DNA from: Vigna angularis
Lineage: Eukaryota > Streptophyta > Magnoliopsida > Fabales > Fabaceae
Direction: 5' to 3'
DNA length: 64,000 nucleotides
Assembly: GCF_016808095.1 (NCBI RefSeq)
Contig: NC_068971.1
Coordinates: 17,844,501-17,908,500, forward strand
Numbering within the stretch: position 1 is the stretch's first letter; the number at the start of each line of letters is the position of its first letter. The notes under the pieces were generated by a model. The model was not told the origin of the DNA. It was given only the letters and a program-made list of their open reading frames with translations, and did not search any database. The position numbers and the translations under genes were made by a program. Shown in pieces: positions 54,485-63,537 of the stretch.

Positions 54485-55390
54485 ATAAAGCTCATGTTCT
54501 TTCTTCTTTTTCTTCTTTCTACTGAACTTCTTCAGAAATTTGATCAAACCAGGAACCTGTTGCAATGTCTCAATCATAGGAACTTTAATCTCCAATTTCT
54601 TGAAGATTTCCATAAAGCACTTGAATTTCTTTTCCTTCCCATGATTCTTCTTTAGATGAGGATGGGATTTTTCATATGATTTCTTCTTCTTTCCTCTCAT
54701 CTTCTTTTTCTTCCTTTTTCTCTCCCTAAAATTTCTCTTTTTCTTTTCTTTTATTTTTTTCTTCCCTTTTCTTTTTCTTTTCAACTTCTTTATTTTCACA
54801 CAAATTTTCTTTCTCTCTTCTCTCTCAACCACTTCTTTTTCTTTTTCTTCATCTTGATTTTTCTCACTCAACTCTTCTTTTTCTTTTCTCTCTATCTGTT
54901 CCTCATCTCCCCCTATTTTTTTCTCATCAAGAATCTTGTCACTTTCAGTGACAATGGCTTGCCCTTCCTCCTTAGGGTTAACTTCAGTATTAACCTCATC
55001 ATTCAATCTTTGACTAATGTAACGAAGGTGCATCTCCATCCTTTTACATGATTCTTCAATGCTTTTCTGAATAGAGTCGGAATTTTTCAAAAATCGTTGA
55101 AGGGTGTCATCCAAACTTTCTGATAGAGAGGGTTGTTGCTGCCATTGTTGTGGTGGCGGCCTATCAATTAGGTATCTGTATGTACTGTTGAACTGCCTCC
55201 TCCAACGTTATCCTTCTTCCCGATAGAGAGGGTTTTTGCTGCCATTGTTGTGGTGGTAGATTCTTAAATTGTTTGACAGCTTGCCAAAATTGACTGTTAT
55301 TCATGCTTGAGTGAGGTTCCCACTAGTGGTTGAAATTACCTTAGTAGAATTGAGTGCCCATATAGTTAAATTCTTGACCAAATTGCATCC
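54428..55390 (-). pseudogene. Lys/Glu-rich ORF replacing gag-pol (element H)
   Basis: Near-identical to the ORF at 58401-59213. The open part (55114-54428, 228 residues) starts MDDTLQRFLKNSDSIQKSIEESCKRMEMHLRYI, a coiled-coil segment homologous to the gag tail/pol linker, then long KEKEKK and KKKRK runs, and FKKLEIKVPMIETLQQVPGLIKFLKK. The upstream portion (55115-55390) matches the start of the G ORF but has a TAA and a partial duplication of the CAACAATGGCAGCAA segment. The last 60 residues correspond to the pre-protease part of element A pol. A nuclear, nucleic-acid-binding role could be guessed from charge alone; nothing proves it. Confidence 0.7.
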
Positions 55391-55603
55391 TGCAGACATT
55401 AGGCACAGAACTCTAGAAAATATTTGTTAGCACAAAAAGATAGAGAAAAAAAATCAAAGGATATAATTGAAAACATAAGAAGATAGGAAATGGAAAATAA
55501 AATAAAATAAAATAAAATAAAAACAGAAAAAATAAAAACAGAAATTCAAAATTAAAGTCAAAGATAATCAATAATCACACAAATTAACCAGTTAAACCAC
55601 GAG

Positions 55604-55621
55604 TCCCCAGCAACAGCGCCA
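55604..55621 (-). promoter_or_regulatory. Primer binding site of element H, tRNA-Asp type
   Basis: The minus strand reads TGGCGCTGTTGCTGGGGA, two mismatches to the perfect site, 6 bases inside the LTR end. Confidence 0.88.
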
Positions 55622-55627
55622 AAAACT

Positions 55628-56734
55628 TGATGACAAATTTATGAACACCGAAATACGGCGCCACAAACTTGTTTTACAATCGGCAAGTATGACCGAATCG
55701 TTTCAAGTAATAAACTTGGTAAGACCAAGTATCGTTCTCCCAAAGGACTCACGGCCTAGTTTAGTTATGTGATTCGTTGATTATTTAAGACTTAAGAACG
55801 AAATAATTGGAGTTTAATATGCAAAACAGAAAATAAACATGTATGCATGAATTTGATCAATGGCTAAAACAAAATACAAATACTTCAATGGAATATATGG
55901 ATGAGTATGTTGTTGGGGTTATCAATTTCATCTTATCCACTCTCATATATTTTAGGAATTCAACATTCTTTTCATCATTGTTAATGCCACTCTCTAAATT
56001 ACCTTTCAAGAAGGCTTCTCCCTAATTACGAGTTCATACGATTCCTAGCATTCCTAATAATTAGTTCATTTAGCGCAGGAGCTTAACGACAACCAATATA
56101 CTATTGGGAGAAATTCCCCAGATCTAGACTTCCCCGTACGTTCCCGTATCGACAAAATCAATAATCATGCAGTGAATGAGTTAAACAAAGCAAGCATTGA
56201 GCAAAGAAGAAAAACCCTAACTAATGATGAAAGAAAGCATAGGTCTTAAATATAAGATGTAAAAAAAAATTCATATATGAGAGTTTCATAAGACTACATT
56301 GATTCCCCAACAACAATACAAGGTTTAGTTCACCATATTCATGGTGAAACTAGATGAACAATAATGAAATAAGGAAAGATAAAACCCTAAAAGGGTGAAG
56401 AGGTAGCCTGAGCATCCAAGATCCTCCTTCAAAGGGGTGGAAGAGAGAGTATTTGCTTCGTCACAGCCAAAGATACAAACCCTAGGAAACCCTAAAGCTT
56501 ATATACTATTCGTAATAATACAGAAAATTAGGCCCAAGCCCATAAAAGTGCCGCTCAGCGGTAAAGTACCGCTCAGCGGTAAGTGCGCGAGCTCGATTCT
56601 TCCCCTCAGCGGCCATTTTGCCCCTCAGCGGATCCCCCGTGAACTCCTGAGTGCCGCTCAGCAGTAAACTGCCGCTGAGCGGTAGTTGCGGATCCTCCTT
56701 TTGCACTTTTTTATGTCTTTTCTGATTCTATCTC
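55628..56734 (-). repeat. 5' LTR of element H, main part
   Basis: Matches 49530-50620 closely. The LTR start (196 bp) is found at 62679-62875, on the far side of element G. Confidence 0.9.
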
Positions 56735-58030
56735 TGATAACAGTTGAAAAACTGTTATTTTCATGCTTAAAATTGATATTAAAATCAACCTTTAGACTTA
56801 GAAACTAGCTTGAAATCATGCTTTTTATCTTTATTTTCATAAATAAGAGAGCTGGACAGGTTTATGCTTGATTTGAGTGTTTTTGTGCAGGTTTTAAGGT
56901 GAATTTAGTGAAAAGAGTGAAGAAGGAGAGAAGTGACATTAGAAAAGACAAGAAAGAGTGCAAAAAGAGAAGACGAAGGCACCGCTGAGCGGCACTCAAG
57001 GGGTCACGTTGGAACCGCTGAGGGGCAAAATGGCCGCTGAGGGGAAGAAAGAAGACGCGCAACCACCGCTGAGCGGTAAATACCGCTGAGCGGCACTTTT
57101 TGGGCTTGGGCTTTTGTAATCTTTTGTAACTCTAGAATAGTATATAAGGACTTGCACGTCCTAGGGTTAGGGATCTTTGGCAGAAACGAGGCAAACACTC
57201 TCTCTTCCACCCCTTTGAAGGAGGATCTTGGATGCTCAGGCTACCTCTTCACCTTTTTAGGGTTTATTCTTTCATTCTTTCATTGTTCATCTAGGTTCAC
57301 CATGAATATGGTGAACTAAACCTTGTATGTTTGTTGGGGAATCAATGTAATCTCTTGAAGCTCTCATATATGGAATTTATGCTTGCATCTTAATCTAAGA
57401 CTTATGCTTTCTTTCATCATTAGTTAGGGTTTTTCCTCTTTGCTTAATGCTTGCATTGTTTAACTCATTCTATTGCATGATTATTGGTTTTGTCGATACG
57501 GACACGTACGGGGAAGTCTAGATCCGGGGAATTTCTCCCAATATTATACTGACAATATTATATTGGTTGTCGTTAAGCTCCTGCACTTATGAACTAATCA
57601 TTAGGAATGCTAGGAATTGTATGAACTATTTGATTAGGGAGAAGCCATCTAGAATGGTACTTTAGAGAGTGGCATTAACAATGATGATTTGAATGTTGAA
57701 TTCCTAAAATGTATGAGAGTGGATGAGATGAAATTGACCCCCAACAACATATTCATTCATATAATCCATTGAAAGTGTTTATCTTTAGTCTTTGCCATTG
57801 ATCAATTCATGCATACATGTTTAGTTTTCGTCTTGCATAATATAATCCAATTATTTCGTTTGTAAGTCTTAGCTAATCAACAAACCACACAACTAAACTA
57901 GGCCGTGAGTCCTTTGGGAAGAACGATACTTGGTCTTACCAAGTTTATTACTTGAACGATTCGGTCATACTTGCCGATTGTGAAACAAGTTTGTGACATC
58001 ATATTTTGGTGCTTACAAATTTGACCATCA
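56735..58030 (+). repeat. 5' LTR of element G
   Basis: 1296 bp, TGATAACAG..GACCATCA. TATA box TATATAA at 57141-57147. It lacks the CCGCTCAGCGGTAATTTA unit that the 3' LTR has at 61613. Confidence 0.95.
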
Positions 58031-58036
58031 AGTTTT

Positions 58037-58054
58037 TGGCGCCGTTGCCGGGGA
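58037..58054 (+). promoter_or_regulatory. Primer binding site of element G, perfect tRNA-Asp match
   Basis: TGGCGCCGTTGCCGGGGA matches the complement of the plant tRNA-Asp(GTC) 3' end without mismatch. Confidence 0.93.
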
Positions 58055-58400
58055 CTCGTGGTTTAACTGGTTAATTTGTGTGATAATTGATTATCTTTGA
58101 CTTTTTGAATTTCTGTTTTTATTTTTTTTTGTTTTTATTTTATTTTATTTTATTTGATTAGGTTAGATTAGATTTTATTTTATTTTATTTTATCTTTTAG
58201 ATTAGGTTAGATTTTATTTTTTAGATTAGATTTTATTTTATTCTATCTTTTAGATTAGGTTAGATTTTTATTTTTTTTTTTAGATTAGGTTTTATTTGAT
58301 TCTATCTTCTAAATCTTTTTATCTTCTGAATATATATCTTCTTCTATATCTTTTTGTGCTAACAAATATTTCCTAGAGTTTTGTGCCTAATGTCTGCAGA

Positions 58401-59213
58401 ATGCAATTTGGTCAAGAATTTAACTATATGGGCACTCAATTCTACCAAAGTAATCTCAACCAATGGTGGGAACCTCACTCAAGCATGGATCAAAGCCAAT
58501 TTTGGCAAGCTGCCAGACAATTTGAGAACCAACCACAACAACAATGGCAGCAAAAATCCTCTCTATCAGAAAGTTTGGAGGACACCCTTCAACGATTTTT
58601 GAAAAATTCCGACTCTACTCAGAAAAGCATTGAAGAATCATTTAAAAGAATGGAGATGCAACTTCATTACATCAGTCAGAGATTGAATGATGAGGTTAAT
58701 ACTGAAATTAACCTTAAGGAGGAAGGGCAAATCATTATCACCGAAAGTGACAAGATTCTTGATAAGGAAAAATTAGAGGAAGATGAAGAAAGGGTAGAGA
58801 GAAAAGAGAAAGAAGAGTTGAGTGAGAAAAATAAAGATGAAGAAAAAGAGAACGAAGTGGTTGAGAGAGAAGAGAGAAAGAAGATTTGTGTGAAAATAAA
58901 GAAGTTGAAAAGAAAAAGAAAAGGGAAGAAAAAAATAAAAGAAAAGAAAAAGAGAAAATTGAGGGAGAGAAAAAGGAAGAAAAAGAAGATGAGAGGAAAG
59001 AAGAAGAAATCATATGAAAAATCACATCCTCATCTAAAGAAGAATCATAGGAAGGAAAAGAAGTTCAAGTGCTTTATGGAAATCTTCAAGAAATTGGAGA
59101 TTAAAGTTCCCATGATTGAGACACTGCAACAGGTTCCTGGTTTGATCAAATTTCTGAAGAAGTTCAGTAGAAAGAAGAAAAAGAAGAAGGAACTCGAGTT
59201 TGGGTCAAGCTAA
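58401..59213 (+). CDS. Lys/Glu-rich protein of element G, in place of gag-pol
   Basis: 270 residues from ATG 58401; an upstream in-frame GTG at 58383 is not a plant start. Residues 1-60 are Gln/Trp/Asn-rich (QFGQEFNYMGTQFYQSN..) like the part of gag after the zinc knuckle. Residues 60-110 form a likely coiled coil (LEDTLQRFLKNSDSTQKSIEESFKRMEMQ). Residues 115-215 are almost only K, E and R with nuclear-signal-like KRKRKGKKK. The end FKKLEIKVPMIETLQQVPGLIKFLKKF equals the pre-protease linker of pol. So it is a gag-tail/pol-linker fusion left after deletion of the gag core and all enzymes. The stop codon lies inside hairpin 1 of module 1. The open frame is kept in this young copy; a role as a protein is unproven. 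Confidence 0.7.
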   Translation: MQFGQEFNYMGTQFYQSNLNQWWEPHSSMDQSQFWQAARQFENQPQQQWQQKSSLSESLEDTLQRFLKNSDSTQKSIEESFKRMEMQLHYISQRLNDEVNTEINLKEEGQIIITESDKILDKEKLEEDEERVERKEKEELSEKNKDEEKENEVVEREERKKICVKIKKLKRKRKGKKKIKEKKKRKLRERKRKKKKMRGKKKKSYEKSHPHLKKNHRKEKKFKCFMEIFKKLEIKVPMIETLQQVPGLIKFLKKFSRKKKKKKELEFGSS

Positions 59214-59529
59214 TGACGTTAAAAGAGCGCTTGCTGGGAGGCAACCCAGTGATTTAAGAACTTTTGATTTTATTTTGGTTTTGTAATTTTTAAGTTGTGG
59301 ACTTTATTTTGTAACTAGTTTGTTGGAGATAGCATCTACTGAAGGATGCTAGGTGGTTAAGTATCTACTGAGGGATACTATGTTGTAACACCTACTGATG
59401 GGTGTTGGTAAGAAATTTTGCACCTACTGATGGGTGCTGGTAAGTTTGAAACACCTACTGATGGGTGTTGGTGGATTTTGGGTCAGGCTCGTGACGTTAA
59501 ACAAGCGCTACCTGGGAGGCAACCCAGTT
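59202..59529 (+). other. Two-hairpin modules and five-unit stem-loop array of element G
   Basis: Module 1 at 59202-59251 and module 2 at 59480-59529: GTCA-N6-TGAC, then AAGCGCT, then CTGGGAGGCAACCCAG. The array at 59331-59469 has AGCATC/GATGCT, AGTATC/GATACT, AACACC/GGTGTT, GCACC/GGTGC and AACACC/GGTGTT, around TACTGA(A/T/G)G loops. Confidence 0.85.
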
Positions 59530-60006
59530 GATTGTTTGTTTGTTTATTTTTAGTTTTTGCATAAGCATTTTTAACATTGAATTGCAGGGAACCTATGAGG
59601 GACATGTAGGGAAGGCACGTAGGTCAAGAAAAGAAGGAGGGGAGCACTTCACGAAAGTGCCGCTGAGCGGCAATTACCGTTGAGCGGTACTATCGCAGAG
59701 GGGCTTAAGTTCCCCTTAGCGGGACCCGAGCCCATTAGGGTATTTTTAATACCCCAAGCTGCGTTTTAGGGTTTATTTTCTGGCTTCTCTCTGCACAAAC
59801 ACTTCCACACATCTTCTCCTAGGTTTTCCACATCTTTTCACTCTTACCTCTTAAGAAAAAAATCTCTTCCACTCACTTGCTCACTAGTTTTCCATCTAAG
59901 TTTGGGGTTGGGAGAGAGCATCATTGAAGGGGCTGATTTCTTCATTGTGGTTTACTAATGCTTAACAATGTATCTTTTGGTTTTGTGAATTATGTTTGAT
60001 GCAGGG
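59530..60006 (+). other. Promoter-like leader before the deleted env-position ORF (element G)
   Basis: CCGCTGAGCGG-type motifs at about 59660-59690, TATTTTTAATACCCCAAGC near 59740 and a CACAAACACTTCC leader follow the order of the LTR promoter. A polypurine-like CTAAGTTTGGGGTTG is at 59896-59910. The GTAAGT donor of E and H is not evident here. Confidence 0.5.
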
Positions 60007-60100
60007 ATGGCCTCCTCATCGGGCAAAAAGAATCAAGACTAGAAGATCCAAGAAGAGGAAGATACAGAGGACAGCTCAGACTGATGAGGAGCTGAGATAG
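60007..60100 (+). pseudogene. Env-position ORF remnant of element G (internal deletion)
   Basis: ATG 60007 starts MASSSGKKNQD and stops at once. The bases after it (GAAGAGGAAGATACAGAGGA.. to TGA) equal the acidic C-terminal end of the ORF in element H. About 1.1-1.2 kb between start and end is deleted. Confidence 0.85.
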
Positions 60101-61350
60101 CATTTACTGATGAATGCTATCAAATGATTATGCTTTTGTGGTTTAAGTTTTCTGAACTCATTTGTTTTTGTTTTTAGATTAGGGTTTGATGTACTCTATT
60201 GAACACCTGGTTTGTTATGATGGTTTGCTATTAACTGTGATTGTGTGATAAGTACTACTTGATGATGCTTAGTGATTGATTGATGTTGAGATAGATGTGC
60301 ACATTAAAATGCTTATACAGGTGATTCACAAGCTTTGTGAACAAATGCATGAAATTATGATTGTGGTTGTGAGATTAAGCAGGATGTGTATGTCAAATGT
60401 GAATGAGCTTATATGTGAGGTTTTGAGCTCCAGAGTTTTTGGTATAAGTGAATGCTACTACTTTGAAAGCATGAATGATTTTGCCCAGGTTTTCTATGAT
60501 TGAATCAATTGCTTGTTTTGCATCATGTGATCAAGGCCATTTGTTGGAACCCTTTTTATTGGCCAAATTCATAAAGTTAGCCTTCTAAAAGAGAACACGT
60601 TGTGTTCTATCCTTTGAACCCTTAGCCTTGAACATACACTGAAAACCTTTGATTAAAAATCTTTACCTTGAGTTAAGTAGAAGATCTTGTGTGGTATTGG
60701 TAAATGTTCAAGTTTGGGGTTGTTGGGAAAACATGAAAAGCATTGAGCTAAGAGCTAAAAAGTAAGAATATGCAAAGAGAAAAGAAAAAGAAAAGAAAAG
60801 AAAAAGAAGTAAAGCTCAATGCAAATGCAAAGGTAAAAGAAAGTTGGGAATGAATAAGATGATTGTGTTGTTATGATTCTCTTAACTCAAGGATTTTGTG
60901 ATCCAGAAAAACCAATTTTCTTGTTAGCCCAGCCACATTATAAGCCAGTGAAAAGTCCTTTTGATGATGCATGCTTGTGATTGTTTTGATTGTGGTAAAA
61001 TGAAAGGCAAAGTTGATTCATGTGACATTGTAATAGTGGAGTGAATGAGCGAAACACTGTACCTTTTATACACTTGTGTGTTGAGTGAAACACTTTACCT
61101 AGTGAGGAAATATTCCATAAGCACATGAACATCCATGCTTAATTGATTGATCATTCATGAAAAATAGCATTTGTTGGAATTTAAATGACTTTGTGAACAC
61201 TAAAGCATGTGCACATCTTGATTGAATCTTGGTCATAAGTTTGAGTGAAGCTGTTACTTATCTTGAGAAAAAGATTTTGACTTAGTGAACCATCATATGA
61301 ATTGGTTGGAGATGGAGTTACATTTTGTTTGCTTGAGGACAAGCAAAGTT
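60101..61350 (+). other. 3' non-coding region of element G
   Basis: Homologous to 9640-9797 plus 12512-13540 in element A, which shows the empty site of solo LTR B near 60316. A polypurine-like copy CAAGTTTGGGGTTG is at 60709-60722. A small ORF at 60276-60503 is also present in degraded form in A and is not supported as a gene. Confidence 0.75.
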
Positions 61351-61365
61351 CTAAGTTTGGGGTTG
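61351..61365 (+). promoter_or_regulatory. Polypurine tract of element G
   Basis: CTAAGTTTGGGGTTG abuts the 3' LTR start at 61366. Confidence 0.85.
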
Positions 61366-62678
61366 TGATAACAGTTGAAAAACTGTTATTTTCATGCTTA
61401 AAATTGATATTAAAATCAACCTTTAGACTTAGAAACTAGCTTGAAATCATGCTTTTTATCTTTATTTTCATAAATAAGAGAGCTGGACAGGTTTATGCTT
61501 GATTTGAGTGTTTTTGTGCAGGTTTTAAGGTGAATTTAGTGAAAAGAGTGAAGAAGGAGAGAAGTGACATTAGAAAAGACAAGAAAGAGTGCAAAAAGAG
61601 AAGACGAAGGCACCGCTCAGCGGTAATTTACCGCTGAGCGGCACTCAAGGGGTCACGTTGGAACCGCTGAGGGGCAAAATGGCCGCTGAGGGGAAGAAAG
61701 AAGACGCGCAACCACCGCTGAGCGGTAAATACCGCTGAGCGGCACTTTTTGGGCTTGGGCTTTTGTAATCTTTTGTAACTCTAGAATAGTATATAAGGAC
61801 TTGCACGTCCTAGGGTTAGGGATCTTTGGCAGAAACGAGGCAAACACTCTCTCTTCCACCCCTTTGAAGGAGGATCTTGGATGCTCAGGCTACCTCTTCA
61901 CCTTTTTAGGGTTTATTCTTTCATTCTTTCATTGTTCATCTAGGTTCACCATGAATATGGTGAACTAAACCTTGTATGTTTGTTGGGGAATCAATGTAAT
62001 CTCTTGAAGCTCTCATATATGGAATTTATGCTTGCATCTTAATCTAAGACTTATGCTTTCTTTCATCATTAGTTAGGGTTTTTCCTCTTTGCTTAATGCT
62101 TGCATTGTTTAACTCATTCTATTGCATGATTATTGGTTTTGTCGATACGGACACGTACGGGGAAGTCTAGATCCGGGGAATTTCTCCCAATATTATACTG
62201 ACAATATTATATTGGTTGTCGTTAAGCTCCTGCACTTATGAACTAATCATTAGGAATGCTAGGAATTGTATGAACTATTTGATTAGGGAGAAGCCATCTA
62301 GAATGGTACTTTAGAGAGTGGCATTAACAATGATGATTTGAATGTTGAATTCCTAAAATGTATGAGAGTGGATGAGATGAAATTGACCCCCAACAACATA
62401 TTCATTCATATAATCCATTGAAAGTGTTTATCTTTAGTCTTTGCCATTGATCAATTCATGCATACATGTTTAGTTTTCGTCTTGCATAATATAATCCAAT
62501 TATTTCGTTTGTAAGTCTTAGCTAATCAACAAACCACACAACTAAACTAGGCCGTGAGTCCTTTGGGAAGAACGATACTTGGTCTTACCAAGTTTATTAC
62601 TTGAACGATTCGGTCATACTTGCCGATTGTGAAACAAGTTTGTGACATCATATTTTGGTGCTTACCAATTTGACCATC
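61366..62678 (+). repeat. 3' LTR of element G
   Basis: 1313 bp. Palindrome units at 61613, 61631 and two near 61713-61740; TATA TATATAA at 61790-61796. The end reads GACCATC, one base short of the usual CATCA. Confidence 0.93.
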
Positions 62679-62875
62679 CCTCTCCTTCTTCACTTCTTTC
62701 ACCAAATTCACCTTAAAACCTTCATAAAAACACTGAAATCAAGCATAAACATGTCCAGCTCTCTTATTTCTGAAAATATGAACAAAAGCATGATTTCAAG
62801 CTAGTTTCTAAGGGTTAAAGGTTGCTTTTAGTATCAATTTTAAGCATGAAAATAACAGTTTTTCAACTGTTATCA
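62679..62875 (-). repeat. Start of the 5' LTR of element H, separated by element G
   Basis: Equals the inverse of the first 196 bp of the H LTR (compare 50620-50813) and ends GTTATCA at 62875, followed by the GGACC duplication. Confidence 0.9.
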
Positions 62876-62880
62876 GGACC

Positions 62881-63537
62881 CGAGCCCATTAGGGTATTTT
62901 TATACCCTAAGCTGCGCATAAGCTTTTATTTTCAGGCTCTTCTCTGCACAAACACTCCCACATACCTTTTCCAAGGTTTTCCACATCTTTTCCCTCTTCC
63001 CTCTTAAGAAAATCTCTCTTCAACTCACTTGCTCACTAGTGATTCATCTAAGTTTGGGGTTGGAAGAGAGCATCTTAGCTTGGAAGCATTCTCATTGCAT
63101 CTAGTATCTCCACCCAAGTAAGTAAAGCATTTTGTTCATTCTAGGGTTCTTAATTTTGAATGTGAGTGTCAAAGCATGAATATTTAGGGGTTTTGATTTC
63201 TATGCATGATTTGATGATATAATTGATGTTTGAACCGATTAAACTGCAAGATTTGGATCTAGAAAACTGAAAATTGCATTTGGGTGGAGTTAGGACAGTC
63301 TAAAAAGAGGTTTTTCAAAACTCTGCAGAGTTACCGCTCAAGGGTAAATTGCCACTGAGCGGCACTATGCCAGACCTGAAATTTTTGAAAATTTGTGTTC
63401 TGGAATGTGGCACTGGTGGCGCTGAGGGGTAATTCTGACCCTCAACGGTGGTTTAGCTTCAAAAGGAGCTGTATTCTGTGTTTTACTAATGATTAACATC
63501 ATGTTCTGTGGTTTTGTATCTTTGTTTGATTGTAGGA
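62881..63537 (+). other. Element E leader before the env-position ORF: promoter-like region and intron
   Basis: TATTTTTATACCCTAAGC near 62893 and CACAAACACTCCC leader-like sequence, then a polypurine-like CTAAGTTTGGGGTTG at 63048-63062. A GTAAGT donor at 63118-63123 and a GTTTGATTGTAG acceptor ending at 63535 define a likely 418-bp intron. CCGCTC/GAGCGG-type motifs lie within the intron (about 63332-63365 and 63420-63450). Confidence 0.6.

Larger units (their letters stand above)
56735..62678 (+). mobile_element. Athila-type element G, non-autonomous, inserted in the LTR of H
   Basis: LTRs 56735-58030 and 61366-62678 are almost identical, apart from one 18-bp unit missing in the left copy and a few end bases. 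So G is the youngest Athila insertion here. Internal: perfect PBS, T-rich leader, Lys-rich ORF, module, array, module, promoter-like leader, a nearly deleted env-position ORF, 3' non-coding region, polypurine tract. The sequence left (GATTCTATCTC) and right (CTCTCCTTC) of G is contiguous in the other H LTR at 50610-50635. The terminal A of the right LTR and one duplication copy seem lost or changed. Confidence 0.92.
49530..62875 (-). mobile_element. Athila-type element H, non-autonomous, inserted in element E
   Basis: Perfect target duplication GGACC at 49525-49529 and 62876-62880. Minus-strand order: 5' LTR (62875-62679 and 56734-55628, split by element G), PBS 55621-55604, broken gag-tail and Lys-rich ORF, module, stem-loop array, module, promoter-like region, intron, env-position ORF with a frameshift, 3' non-coding region, polypurine tract, and 3' LTR (50813-49530). 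No gag core, protease, RT or integrase. Confidence 0.9.

Noticed and set aside
58037..58054. Possible tRNA-Asp gene fragments at the TGGCGCCG sites
   Set aside because: Only 18 bases match, always 6 bases inside an LTR end; these are primer binding sites, not tRNA genes.
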